Below are positions 44,191-53,389 of a DNA stretch of 64,000 bases, piece by piece. The stretch covers positions 480,493 to 544,492 of the forward strand of contig JACJWI010000002.1 of assembly GCA_020637215.1 (NCBI GenBank), read 5' to 3'. A program made the translations under genes and the position numbers. This stretch comes from Microthrixaceae bacterium (GTDB lineage Bacteria; Actinomycetota; Acidimicrobiia; Acidimicrobiales; Microtrichaceae). The first letter of the stretch is position 1; every line of letters starts with the position of its first letter. The notes below the pieces were generated by a model. That model made no database searches. It was not told the origin of the DNA and saw only the letters and a program-made list of their open reading frames with translations.

Positions 44191-46702
44191 TCGGCGCCTG
44201 GAGGGTCGACGGGTGGAGATCACCGACCCGGTGACCATCACCGTCAACGGCCGCGAGGTCACCGCCCAGAAGGGCGAGCTGGTGATCGACGCGTGTGAGC
44301 GCAACGACGCCTACATCCCGCGCTTCTGCTACCACCCGCGCATGGAGCCGGTCGGCATGTGCCGGATGTGCCTGGTCGAGATCGACACCGGTCGCGGTCC
44401 GGCGCTGCAGCCGTCGTGCATGATCCCCGTCGGGGCCGACATGACGGTGACCACCGACTCGCCGGCGGTGGCCAAGGTGCAGGACGGCATCATCGAGTAC
44501 CTGCTCATCAACCACCCGCTCGACTGCCCGGTCTGCGACAAGGGCGGCGAGTGCCCGCTGCAGGACCAGTCGATGGCCTACGGCCCGGGCGAGTCGCGCT
44601 GGGTCGAGGAGAAGCGCCACTACGAGAAGCCGATCGAGCTGTCGGCCACGGTGCTGATGGACCGGGAGCGCTGCATCCTCTGCGACCGCTGCACCCGCTT
44701 CGCCTCCGAGGTCACCGACGACCCGCTGATCCACTTCATCGACCGCGGCGCCAACACCCAGGTCAACACGTTCCCCGGCGAGCCGTTCAACTCGTACTTC
44801 TCGGGCAACACCGTGCAGATCTGCCCGGTCGGCGCGCTGACCGCCAGGCCGTACCGGTTCAAGGCCCGCCCGTGGGACCTCGAGACCACCGAGTCGACCT
44901 GCACCGCCTGTTCGGTCGGATGTCGGATGACCATCGACTCGAGCCGTGACCAGGTGCTGCGCTTCAACGGCGTCGACTCGGATCCGGTCAACTGGTCCTG
45001 GCTGTGCGACAAGGGCCGCTTCTCCTTCGAGGCCGTCGCCTCCGAGGACCGCCTGACCGAACCGCTGATGCGCTCCGGTTCCGGTGCCGGCTCGACTCTG
45101 GCCCCGGCCCGCTGGAACGTCGCCCTCGACGCTGCGGCCGCCGCCATCCGCGGCGCTCTCGACAGCCGCGGCCCGGCCGGCGTCGCGGTGCTCGGCGGCT
45201 CCAACCTGACCAACGAGTCCGCCTACGCCTGGGCCCGACTCGCCAAGGGCGTGATCGGCACCGACCAGGTCGACGCCCAGCTCGGCGACGGCCTGCCCGC
45301 CGAGGTGTTCGACCTGCCCGGCGCCACCATCGACGACGTCTGCGCCCCCGGCGGCACCGTGCTCTACCTGGGACCCGATCCCAAGGAGGAGCTGCCGGTC
45401 CTGTTCCTGCGCCTCAAGCACGCCGTGCTCAACGACGGCGTCACCCTGGTGCAGGTCACCCCCACCGGCACCAGCCTGTCGCGCTACGCGGCGGCCTCGC
45501 TGCACCCCCGACCGGGCGAGACCGCCGCGCTCGTGGCCGCCCTGCTGGGAGGCGCCGCCGGCTCCGACGTCGGAGGAGTGCCCGCCGCGCAGTTGGCCGC
45601 CGCGGCCGACGCTCTCGCCGGCGGGTTCTCCGAGCTGCGCGTCGTGGTCGGTCGGGCCAACCTTGCCGAGTCGCCCGCCGTCGCGCTCGCCGCCGCGGCC
45701 GCCGCGTTCGAGGCCCGTCCCACCGCCCGGTTCCTGCCCGTCGTCCGCCGCGGCAACACCCGCGGCGCGGTGCTGGCCGGACTCACCCCCGGTCGGTTCC
45801 CCGGCGGCGTCACCCTCGACGACGGCCGCGACCAGTGGGGTTCGGTGTGGCCCGCGGTCCCCGAGCAGGCCGGCGGTGACGCCGATGCCATCCTGGCCGC
45901 CGCGGCCGACGGCAAGATCGACGTGCTGATCCTGCTCGGTGCCGACCCGCTCGTCGACGCCCGGGACCGCTCGCTGGCCCGACGGGCCGTGGCCGCCACC
46001 CGCACCGTGATCGCCCTCGACCGATTCGCCACCGAGTCGACCGCCCAGGCCGCCATCGTGCTGCCCGTCGCCGGCATCGCCGAGTGCGACGGCACCACCA
46101 CCAACCTCGAAGGACGCGTCAGCACCCTGAACGCCCGGGTCACCGCTCCCGGCACCGCCCGCGCCGACTGGATGGTCGCCGCGGACCTGGCCGAGCTGCT
46201 CGGCTGCACCGCCCTGGCCGATGACGGCCCTGCCGAGCTGTGGGCCGAGCTGCAGGCCAACGTCGCGGCGCTCGCCGGGCTCGACGCCGCCGCGCTCTAC
46301 ACCGCGGACGACGCCGACGGACTGGTCGTCGACCTCGACGCCGGCACGTTCGTGGCGCCGGCCCCGCCCGCGGTGCCCGCCCCCAACGCGTACTCGTCGC
46401 GGTTGGTCGTCAACCGGGTCCTCTACGACGGCGGTTCCACCGTGGCCCACATGCCGTCGTCCGCGTCGCTGGTCCGCGACGGCGCCGTCGTGTTGGGTCC
46501 CGACGACGTCGCCACCCTCGACGTGCAGGCCGGCACCCGGCTCACGGTCAGCTCGCCGCACGGTTCGGTGAGCGGCCCGTTGGTCGTCTCGGCGCACGTC
46601 CCCAAGGGGACCGTCCTGATCCACCACGCCCTGTCGGTCGACCCGTCACCGCTGGTGTCGGCCGCCGACCCGGTGTGCGACGTCCGGGTGGAGGTGGCCT
46701 GA
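44183..46702 (+). CDS. nuoG: NADH-quinone oxidoreductase subunit G
   Basis: 839 residues. The N-terminus has the [2Fe-2S] site (CYHPRMEPVGMCRMCLVEI and a later Cys), the His-containing [4Fe-4S] site with CPVCDKGGECPLQ, CILCDRCTRF, and an additional CTACSVGCRM cluster motif. The C-terminal half is a molybdopterin-oxidoreductase-type domain without a cofactor motif I can see. It carries electrons from nuoF along the peripheral arm. Confidence 0.93.
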   Translation: MSDRRLEGRRVEITDPVTITVNGREVTAQKGELVIDACERNDAYIPRFCYHPRMEPVGMCRMCLVEIDTGRGPALQPSCMIPVGADMTVTTDSPAVAKVQDGIIEYLLINHPLDCPVCDKGGECPLQDQSMAYGPGESRWVEEKRHYEKPIELSATVLMDRERCILCDRCTRFASEVTDDPLIHFIDRGANTQVNTFPGEPFNSYFSGNTVQICPVGALTARPYRFKARPWDLETTESTCTACSVGCRMTIDSSRDQVLRFNGVDSDPVNWSWLCDKGRFSFEAVASEDRLTEPLMRSGSGAGSTLAPARWNVALDAAAAAIRGALDSRGPAGVAVLGGSNLTNESAYAWARLAKGVIGTDQVDAQLGDGLPAEVFDLPGATIDDVCAPGGTVLYLGPDPKEELPVLFLRLKHAVLNDGVTLVQVTPTGTSLSRYAAASLHPRPGETAALVAALLGGAAGSDVGGVPAAQLAAAADALAGGFSELRVVVGRANLAESPAVALAAAAAAFEARPTARFLPVVRRGNTRGAVLAGLTPGRFPGGVTLDDGRDQWGSVWPAVPEQAGGDADAILAAAADGKIDVLILLGADPLVDARDRSLARRAVAATRTVIALDRFATESTAQAAIVLPVAGIAECDGTTTNLEGRVSTLNARVTAPGTARADWMVAADLAELLGCTALADDGPAELWAELQANVAALAGLDAAALYTADDADGLVVDLDAGTFVAPAPPAVPAPNAYSSRLVVNRVLYDGGSTVAHMPSSASLVRDGAVVLGPDDVATLDVQAGTRLTVSSPHGSVSGPLVVSAHVPKGTVLIHHALSVDPSPLVSAADPVCDVRVEVA

Positions 46703-47940
46703 TGGACCCGCTGCTCTCCGGTGACATCGGCCTGGCCGCCGTCCTCATCGTGCTGTTGAAGGTCGTCGTCGCCTTCACGGTGCTGATGCTCGGTGTCATG
46801 GCCATGGTCTGGTTCGAGCGCAAGCTCATCGCCGACATGCAGAACCGCATCGGCCCCAACCGGGCCGGCCCGTTCGGCATCCTGCAGACCCTCGCGGACG
46901 GCCTCAAGCTGATGTTCAAGGAGGACCTGGAGCCGGAGCGCTCCGACCCCTTCGTGTTCAAGCTGGCGCCGTTCCTCGCGCTGATCCCCGCGTTCCTCGT
47001 CTTCGCGGTGATCCCGGTGGCCGGCAACTTCTCCGACGGCGCCGACGGCGTGGTCACCATGTTCGGCCACGAGACGTTCATGCAGGTCGCCGATCCGCAG
47101 ATGGGCATCCTGTTCGTGCTCGCCATGAGCTCGGTCGCGGTCTACGGCGTCATGCTCGCCGGCTGGTCCTCGGGCTCCAAGTACCCGCTGCTCGGCTCGG
47201 TGCGCGCCTCGGCGCAGATGGTCTCCTACGAGGCGTCGCTCGGCCTGTCGGTCGCCGCGGTGCTGCTGTTCAGCGGCACCCTGTCGACCAACGGCATCGT
47301 CGCCGGGCAGTCGGGCGGCCAGTGGAACCTCTGGATGACGGCGCTGGTGCCGTTCGTCATCTTCATCGTGTCGGCCACCGCCGAGCTCAACCGCCCGCCG
47401 TTCGACCTGGTCGAGGCCGAACAGGAGCTGGTCGGCGGCTTCCACACCGAGTACTCGTCGTTCCGCTTCGCCCTGTTCTTCCTGGCCGAGTTCCTCAACA
47501 CGGTCACCATGTCGGCGGTCATCGTCACCCTGTTCCTGGGCGGGCCGTCGGGTCCGATCCCGGACTGGGCGCCGGGCTGGGCGTCGGACTTCGTCCTGCC
47601 GCTCATCTACTTCTTCGCCAAGCTGCTGATCTTCCTGTTCATGTTCGTGTGGTTCCGGGCCACGCTGCCCCGCTTCCGCTACGACCAGCTGATGGACCTG
47701 GGCTGGAAGTTCCTCATCCCGCTGTCGCTCGGCTGGTTCCTGATCCTGACCTCGGTCAAGGTCGCCATCGACATCGGCTGGAACCCGGTCCTCACCGGCG
47801 CGGTGACCGCGGCGGTCGTGGCGCTCGGCGGGCTGATGCTGCGCAGCGCGGTGCGGACCGCGGCCGCCCGCCACCAGGCCGCCGACCCGCTGACCGACCA
47901 GGCGATCCTCGGCTCGGACGCCGGCGGGGGAGGTCTCTGA
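46702..47940 (+). CDS. nuoH: NADH-quinone oxidoreductase subunit H
   Basis: 412 residues, 8-9 membrane helices. MQNRIGPNRAGPFGILQTLADGLKL, the conserved quinone-channel loop, and ELNRPPFDLVEAEQELVGGFHTEYSS are diagnostic. The C-terminal ~40 residues are hydrophilic. ATG shares one base with the nuoG stop. Confidence 0.95.
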   Translation: MDPLLSGDIGLAAVLIVLLKVVVAFTVLMLGVMAMVWFERKLIADMQNRIGPNRAGPFGILQTLADGLKLMFKEDLEPERSDPFVFKLAPFLALIPAFLVFAVIPVAGNFSDGADGVVTMFGHETFMQVADPQMGILFVLAMSSVAVYGVMLAGWSSGSKYPLLGSVRASAQMVSYEASLGLSVAAVLLFSGTLSTNGIVAGQSGGQWNLWMTALVPFVIFIVSATAELNRPPFDLVEAEQELVGGFHTEYSSFRFALFFLAEFLNTVTMSAVIVTLFLGGPSGPIPDWAPGWASDFVLPLIYFFAKLLIFLFMFVWFRATLPRFRYDQLMDLGWKFLIPLSLGWFLILTSVKVAIDIGWNPVLTGAVTAAVVALGGLMLRSAVRTAAARHQAADPLTDQAILGSDAGGGGL

Positions 47941-48659
47941 TGGGCTACCTCGACGGCTTCAAGGTCACGTTCAAGAAGTGGGCCGGCACGCGCACCGACT
48001 CCGGTCGGCGCGTCACCATGGAGTACCCCGAGCAGGTGCGCCCCAAGCCGGTGCGCTTCCACGGCCGCCACGTCCTCAACCGCTACGAGGACGGCATGGA
48101 GAAGTGCATCGGCTGCGAGCTCTGCGCCGGTGTCTGCCCCGCCCGCTGCATCTACGTCCGCGGCGCCGACAACGACCCCGAGGACCCGACCTCGCCCGGC
48201 GAGCGCTTCGGCTTCGTCTACGAGATCAACTACCTGCGCTGCATCCACTGCGACCTGTGCGTCGAGGCGTGCCCGACCGAGGCGATCACCGAGACCAAGC
48301 TGTTCGAGTTCGCCTTCACCAACCGCGACGACGCCATCTACACCAAGGACGAGCTGCTCGTCGGCGACGACGGCCGCCCGCAGGAGCTGCCCTGGGAGAA
48401 CTGGGCCGGCGGCTTCGACCCGGCCGAGGACACCTCGGGTTGGATGCGCGCCACCGCCCCCGCGGGCGACCACCGCTTCGAGGGCGTCGTCGGCTGGTCC
48501 GGCGAGCTGGGCTACGGCGTGCGCGACCCCGAGGGCGGCCAGCCCCTCGACGCCGAACGCCGGGCCGAGGCCGCTCGTGCCCTGGCCCACGCCCACGACG
48601 TCGAGAGCCACGGTCACGACGATCACGACGATCACGACGCGGCCGGAGGTCACCACTGA
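47940..48659 (+). CDS. nuoI: NADH-quinone oxidoreductase subunit I
   Basis: 239 residues. Two [4Fe-4S] motifs, CIGCELCAGVCPARC and CIHCDLCVEACP, form N6a and N6b. Beyond residue ~165 the chain extends with a tail that ends in a His/Asp-rich segment (HGHDDHDDHDAAGGHH), not part of the core family. Confidence 0.94.
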   Translation: MGYLDGFKVTFKKWAGTRTDSGRRVTMEYPEQVRPKPVRFHGRHVLNRYEDGMEKCIGCELCAGVCPARCIYVRGADNDPEDPTSPGERFGFVYEINYLRCIHCDLCVEACPTEAITETKLFEFAFTNRDDAIYTKDELLVGDDGRPQELPWENWAGGFDPAEDTSGWMRATAPAGDHRFEGVVGWSGELGYGVRDPEGGQPLDAERRAEAARALAHAHDVESHGHDDHDDHDAAGGHH

Positions 48660-49339
48660 TGCGCGTCGAGATGTTCACCTTCCTCATCGCCGGCGCCATC
48701 GTGCTGGGCGGAGCGCTCGGCGTGGTGCTGCTGCGCAACCCGGTGCACAACGCCCTCAGCCTGGTCGCCACGCTGTTCGGCGTCGCCGTGCTGTTCGTCA
48801 TCCAGGAGGCGTACTTCCTGGCCGCGATCCAGGTCATCGTCTACGCCGGGGCCATCGTCATCCTCTTCCTGTTCGTGATCATGTTCCTGGGGGTGGACCG
48901 GATAGAGGCGACCGAACGAGACCCGCTGCCCGCCCAGCGGGTGGTCGGCGTCGTCGCCGGGCTCGGGATCCTGGTGCTCAGCATCGTCATCCTCCTCGCC
49001 GGCGGCGGCGAGCCGACCGGCCAGCGTTCGGCCACCGCGCCGCTGTCGGACCAGGCGCCCGACATCGACCGGCTCGGCAAGGTCCTGTTCACCGACTACG
49101 TCTTCGCCTTCGAGGTGACCGCCGTGCTGCTGACCGTGGCGGTCGTCGGCGCCGTGGTGCTGTCGCGTCGCCCCAAGGGCGACCCGATCGACCTCGACGA
49201 GTTCCCCGACGGTCCCGCCGTCGCGCACCTCTCGCTGTTCGTCGACCCCGACGACGAGGGCCCTGCCGATGACACTGCCGATGCCGAGTCTGCCGACGCC
49301 GAGTCTGCCGACGCCGACGACGTGGAGGTGACGAGCTGA
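48659..49339 (+). CDS. nuoJ: NADH-quinone oxidoreductase subunit J
   Basis: 226 residues, five membrane helices. RNPVHNALSLVATLFGVAVLFV and VIVYAGAIVILFLFVIMFLG (pi-bulge helix) are conserved. The C-terminus ends in an acidic stretch with a tandem DAESA repeat. One-base overlaps on both sides. Confidence 0.93.
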   Translation: MRVEMFTFLIAGAIVLGGALGVVLLRNPVHNALSLVATLFGVAVLFVIQEAYFLAAIQVIVYAGAIVILFLFVIMFLGVDRIEATERDPLPAQRVVGVVAGLGILVLSIVILLAGGGEPTGQRSATAPLSDQAPDIDRLGKVLFTDYVFAFEVTAVLLTVAVVGAVVLSRRPKGDPIDLDEFPDGPAVAHLSLFVDPDDEGPADDTADAESADAESADADDVEVTS

Positions 49340-49659
49340 TGTTCGCCCTCGAGCTGGTGCTCACCGAGTCCTGGTACCTGGTGCTGGCCGCCATGCTCTT
49401 CTCGATCGGGGCGGCCGGTCTGATGATCCGCCGCAACCTGCTGGTCATGTTCATGTGCGTCGAGCTGATGCTCAACGCCGTCAACCTCAGCTTCGTCGCC
49501 TTCGCCCGCGGCCTCGACGACGTCGGCGGCCAGGCGGTCGTCTTCTTCGTCCTCGTCGTCGCCGCGGCCGAGGTCGTGGTCGGACTGGGGATCATCGTGG
49601 CCATCATGCGGCGCCGTCAGGGTTCGACCGCCGACGACATCTCGTTGATGAGGGGTTGA
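49339..49659 (+). CDS. nuoK: NADH-quinone oxidoreductase subunit K
   Basis: 106 residues, three helices. GLMIRRNLLVMFMCVELMLNAVNL contains the conserved membrane Glu involved in proton transfer; the second conserved Glu is in VVAAAEVVVGLG. Typical length. Confidence 0.94.
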   Translation: MFALELVLTESWYLVLAAMLFSIGAAGLMIRRNLLVMFMCVELMLNAVNLSFVAFARGLDDVGGQAVVFFVLVVAAAEVVVGLGIIVAIMRRRQGSTADDISLMRG

Positions 49660-49661
49660 GC

Positions 49662-51707
49662 GTGGAGTTGGTGTGGCTCATCCCGGCGCTGCCGGTCGCA
49701 GGGTTCCTGCTGCTGCTGGCGGTCGGACGCAAGCTCGACGAACCGTTCGCGGGTGTCATCGGCACCCTCGCGGTCGCCGGGTCGTTCCTGGTCAGCTGCG
49801 TGGTCGCGCTGGACCTCATGTCCCAGCCCGAGGAGAAGCGTCAGTTCGTCCAGACGCTGTGGGTGTGGATGCCGGTCGGCAGCTTCCACGTCGACTTCGG
49901 GTTCCTGCTCGACCCGCTATCGATCACCATGTGCCTGTTCATCACCGGCATCGGTGCGCTGATCCACCTGTACTCGATCGGCTACATGAAGGGCGACCCG
50001 GCGTTCGGCAAGTTCTTCATGTACCTGAACCTGTTCGTGGCCTCGATGCTGCTGCTGGTGCTCGGCCAGAACCTGCTGGTCACCTTCCTCGGCTGGGAGG
50101 GCGTCGGCGCCTGCTCGTACTGGCTCATCTCGTTCTGGTTCGACGACAAGGCCAACGCGACCGCCGGCAAGAAGGCGTTCGTCACCAACCGGATCGGTGA
50201 CTGCGGCTTCATGCTCGGCACCTTCCTGGTGTGGGTGACCATCGGCTCGATCGACTACGTCGAGATCGGCCGCAGCGCCGGCGCCGTCGTCGGTGCGACG
50301 GCCACCGCGGTCGCGCTGCTGTTCTTCCTGGCCGCCACCGGCAAGTCCGCCCAGCTGCCGCTGTTCGTCTGGCTGCCCGACGCCATGGCCGGCCCGACGC
50401 CGGTCTCGGCGCTCATCCACGCCGCCACCATGGTCACCTCGGGCGTGTTCCTGCTCAGCCGGCTGAGCCCGATCATGGAGCACGCCGGGTGGGCCAACGA
50501 CGTGATCGCCTGGGTCGGCGCCGCCACCGCGCTGCTCGCCGCGGGCGCCGCGGTCGCCCAGAACGACATCAAGAAGGTGCTGGCCTACTCGACGGTCAGC
50601 CAGCTCGGCTTCATGTTCATCGCCATCGGCTCGTACAACTACACCGGCGCGATCTTCCACATGATCACCCACGCCTTCTTCAAGGCCCTGTTGTTCCTGG
50701 GTGCCGGTTCGGTGATCCTGGCCATGGCCCATGAGCAGGACATGCGCCGCTACGGCAACCTGCGCAAGTACATCCCGGTCACGTTCGTCACCGTCGGCAT
50801 CGGCTGGTTGGCCATCAGCGGCATCCCGCCCTTCGCCGGCTTCTGGTCCAAGGACGAGATCCTGGCCGGGGCGTGGGCGGTCGACGGCTACGGCCCGGCG
50901 CTGTGGGCGGTCGGCTTCGTCACCGCCATCCTCACCGCCTTCTACATGACCCGCCTGATGATCATGACGTTCTTCGGCGGCGTCGAGAACTGGCGCAACC
51001 CCGAGCTGTTGGCCGACGCCGAGCCCGAGGTTCCCCTCGGCGCCGACGCCGATGCGGTCGAGGGCGCCGACGGTACGGGCGCCGAGGCGACCCTCGCCCA
51101 CGCCGCGACGGCCACCGACACCCACGACGACCACCACGCGCACGACGAGCACCACGGCCTGACCCCGGATCACACCCCGGTCGAGTCGCCGACCACCATG
51201 CTGGTCCCGCTGATCGTCCTGGCCGGCCTCGCCCTGATCGGCGGTCTGCTCAACCTGCCGTTCAGCCACCGGCTCCACTTCCTGAAGGAGTGGATCCACC
51301 CGGTCATCGTCGGCGAGCACGAGCTGCCCGAGGCTGCTGTGCTGTGGGTGCTGGCCATCGTGGCCATCACCGGTGCGGTGGTGGGCATCTTCTTCGCCTA
51401 CCGGGTGTACCAGCAGCGCAAGGTCGACCCCGCCAAGTTGGAGAAGCCGGTGCTCGCGCACGCCTGGTACATCGATGACACCTACGCCGCGGTGGTCGGC
51501 GGTCCGGGCGAGGCCGCCTTCCAGGGTGCGGCCGACTTCGACGCCGGCATCGTCGACGGCGCCGTGCTCGGGGTCGCCCACGGCACCGACGCCGCGGCCA
51601 AGGTCCTCAAGCCGGTGCAGTCCGGCATCGTGCGCACCTACGCCGCGGGGGTCGCCATCGGCACCGTTGCGCTGGCGGTGTTCGTGATCATGCGGATGGG
51701 TTTCTGA
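49662..51707 (+). CDS. nuoL: NADH-quinone oxidoreductase subunit L
   Basis: 681 residues from GTG 49662 with GAGGGG upstream. Antiporter-like subunit with GWEGVGACSYWLISFW, LPLFVWLPDAMAGPTPVSALIHAATMV (read in parts), KKVLAYSTVSQLGFM and ISGIPPFAGFWSKDEIL. A hydrophilic loop near residues 450-515 contains HDDHHAHDEHHG, a His-rich insertion. The lateral helix region lies at the C-terminus. Confidence 0.95.
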   Translation: MELVWLIPALPVAGFLLLLAVGRKLDEPFAGVIGTLAVAGSFLVSCVVALDLMSQPEEKRQFVQTLWVWMPVGSFHVDFGFLLDPLSITMCLFITGIGALIHLYSIGYMKGDPAFGKFFMYLNLFVASMLLLVLGQNLLVTFLGWEGVGACSYWLISFWFDDKANATAGKKAFVTNRIGDCGFMLGTFLVWVTIGSIDYVEIGRSAGAVVGATATAVALLFFLAATGKSAQLPLFVWLPDAMAGPTPVSALIHAATMVTSGVFLLSRLSPIMEHAGWANDVIAWVGAATALLAAGAAVAQNDIKKVLAYSTVSQLGFMFIAIGSYNYTGAIFHMITHAFFKALLFLGAGSVILAMAHEQDMRRYGNLRKYIPVTFVTVGIGWLAISGIPPFAGFWSKDEILAGAWAVDGYGPALWAVGFVTAILTAFYMTRLMIMTFFGGVENWRNPELLADAEPEVPLGADADAVEGADGTGAEATLAHAATATDTHDDHHAHDEHHGLTPDHTPVESPTTMLVPLIVLAGLALIGGLLNLPFSHRLHFLKEWIHPVIVGEHELPEAAVLWVLAIVAITGAVVGIFFAYRVYQQRKVDPAKLEKPVLAHAWYIDDTYAAVVGGPGEAAFQGAADFDAGIVDGAVLGVAHGTDAAAKVLKPVQSGIVRTYAAGVAIGTVALAVFVIMRMGF

Positions 51708-53389
51708 TGGGCGCCGTGCTGGCCAGCGAGGCCGCGGCCTCGACGTCGTTCCCGCTGCTCGCGGTGCTGATCCTGCTGCCGTTCGCCGGCGCCGCGTTGA
51801 TCGGTCTGGTGCCCCGGAGCCGCAGCGAGTTCTTCCGGCCGATCGCCATCCTCACCTCGGTGGCGACCGGTGCGCTCAGCGTCTACCTGCTGACGCAGTT
51901 CGACCGCGACTCGGCCGCCTATCAGTTCACGATCGACCACGCCTGGATCTCGGACCTGGGCGTGCGGCTCCACTTCGGCGTCGACGGCATCAGCCTGTTC
52001 CTGCTGGTGCTGAGCGGGATCATGTTCCCGATCGCGATCCTGGCGGTGAAGCCGCACGGCGACCAGAAGGCGTACTACGCCTGGATGCTGGTGCTGATGG
52101 CCGGCTCGATGGGCGTGTTCACCGCCCTCGACATGCTCGTCTTCTTCGTCTTCTTCGAGATCGTGCTCGTCCCGATGTACTTCCTCATCGGCATCTGGGG
52201 CTATGGCGAGCGGGTCTACGCGGCGACCAAGTTCTTCCTGTTCACCATGTTCGGCTCGGCGTTCATGCTCGTCGGCATGATCGCCCTCGCGGTGCTGCAC
52301 CAGCGCGAGACCGGCTCGCCGCTCACCTTCGACATCGTCACCCTGGCCACCGACCAGGCGGTGTCGACCACCGCGGCGCGCTGGATCTTCGTCGCCTTCG
52401 CCATCGCCTTCGCGGTCAAGGTGCCGGTGTTTCCGCTGCACACCTGGCTGCCCGACGCCCACACCCAGGCCCCCACGGCCGGCTCGGTGATCCTCGCCGC
52501 CATCCTGTTGAAGTTCGGCACCTACGGCTACCTGCGCTTCGGTCTGTACCTGCTGCCCGACGCCGCGGCGTGGGCGGCGCCGGTCATGTTGACCCTCGGG
52601 GTGATCGGCATCACCTACGGCGCCATCTGCGCGGCCATGCAGAAGGACCTGAAGCGTCTCGTCGCCTACTCGTCGATCGCGCACCTGGGCTTCATCGTGT
52701 TGGGCACCTTCTCGTTGACGGTGCAGGGCATCACCGGCGGCCTGCTGGTCATGGTCAACCACGGCATCGCCACCGGGGCGCTGTTCCTGTTGGTCGGCAT
52801 CATCTACGACCGCCGCCACACCCGGATCATCGCCGAGCTCGGCGGCATGCAGAAGGCCGCCCCGCTGCTCGCCGGCGTGTTCACGTTCGTGATGATGGCG
52901 TCGGTCGGCCTGCCCGGCCTCAACGGCTTCCCCGGCGAGTTCCTGTCGCTGCTCGGGGCGTTCAAGGGCGGCCGCTGGTGGGGCGTCGTCGCGGTCACCG
53001 GCGTGATCCTCGCCGCGCTCTACCTGCTGTGGGCCTACCAGCGGGTCTTCCACGGTCCGGCCAGCGGCGGCAACGCCACCATGCGCGACATGGACCTCAA
53101 GGAGTTCGCGGTGTTCGTGCCCCTGATCGGGCTGATCGTGTTCCTCGGCCTGTTCCCCGGCCCGATGATCGAGACCATGGAGCCGTCGGTGAAGGCGCTC
53201 GTCGCGCACGTGCAGGAGTCCTCCGACAACGCCCGGGCCGACCAGCCCGATATCGAGAAGGCCGACGTCGACAATGCGGAGGCGTCCGCTTCCGAGCACG
53301 GCTCGGGCACCGAGGGCTCTGCGGGTTCCGGCGCCTCTGAGGGCAGCAGCTCCGGCTCGGGTGCGACGAGCGGGGAGGGCCACGGCTGA
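51707..53389 (+). CDS. nuoM: NADH-quinone oxidoreductase subunit M
   Basis: 560 residues, antiporter-like. GVDGISLFLLVLSGIMFP, FFEIVLVPMYFLIGIWG (key Glu), HTWLPDAHTQAPTAGSVILA, KRLVAYSSIAHLGFI. The last ~60 residues are Ser/Gly/acidic low-complexity. One-base overlaps with nuoL and nuoN. Confidence 0.95.
   Translation: MGAVLASEAAASTSFPLLAVLILLPFAGAALIGLVPRSRSEFFRPIAILTSVATGALSVYLLTQFDRDSAAYQFTIDHAWISDLGVRLHFGVDGISLFLLVLSGIMFPIAILAVKPHGDQKAYYAWMLVLMAGSMGVFTALDMLVFFVFFEIVLVPMYFLIGIWGYGERVYAATKFFLFTMFGSAFMLVGMIALAVLHQRETGSPLTFDIVTLATDQAVSTTAARWIFVAFAIAFAVKVPVFPLHTWLPDAHTQAPTAGSVILAAILLKFGTYGYLRFGLYLLPDAAAWAAPVMLTLGVIGITYGAICAAMQKDLKRLVAYSSIAHLGFIVLGTFSLTVQGITGGLLVMVNHGIATGALFLLVGIIYDRRHTRIIAELGGMQKAAPLLAGVFTFVMMASVGLPGLNGFPGEFLSLLGAFKGGRWWGVVAVTGVILAALYLLWAYQRVFHGPASGGNATMRDMDLKEFAVFVPLIGLIVFLGLFPGPMIETMEPSVKALVAHVQESSDNARADQPDIEKADVDNAEASASEHGSGTEGSAGSGASEGSSSGSGATSGEGHG

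Noticed and set aside
44096..46627. 843-codon minus-strand frame opposite nuoG
   Set aside because: Antisense shadow of nuoG; no protein motif and no start signal.
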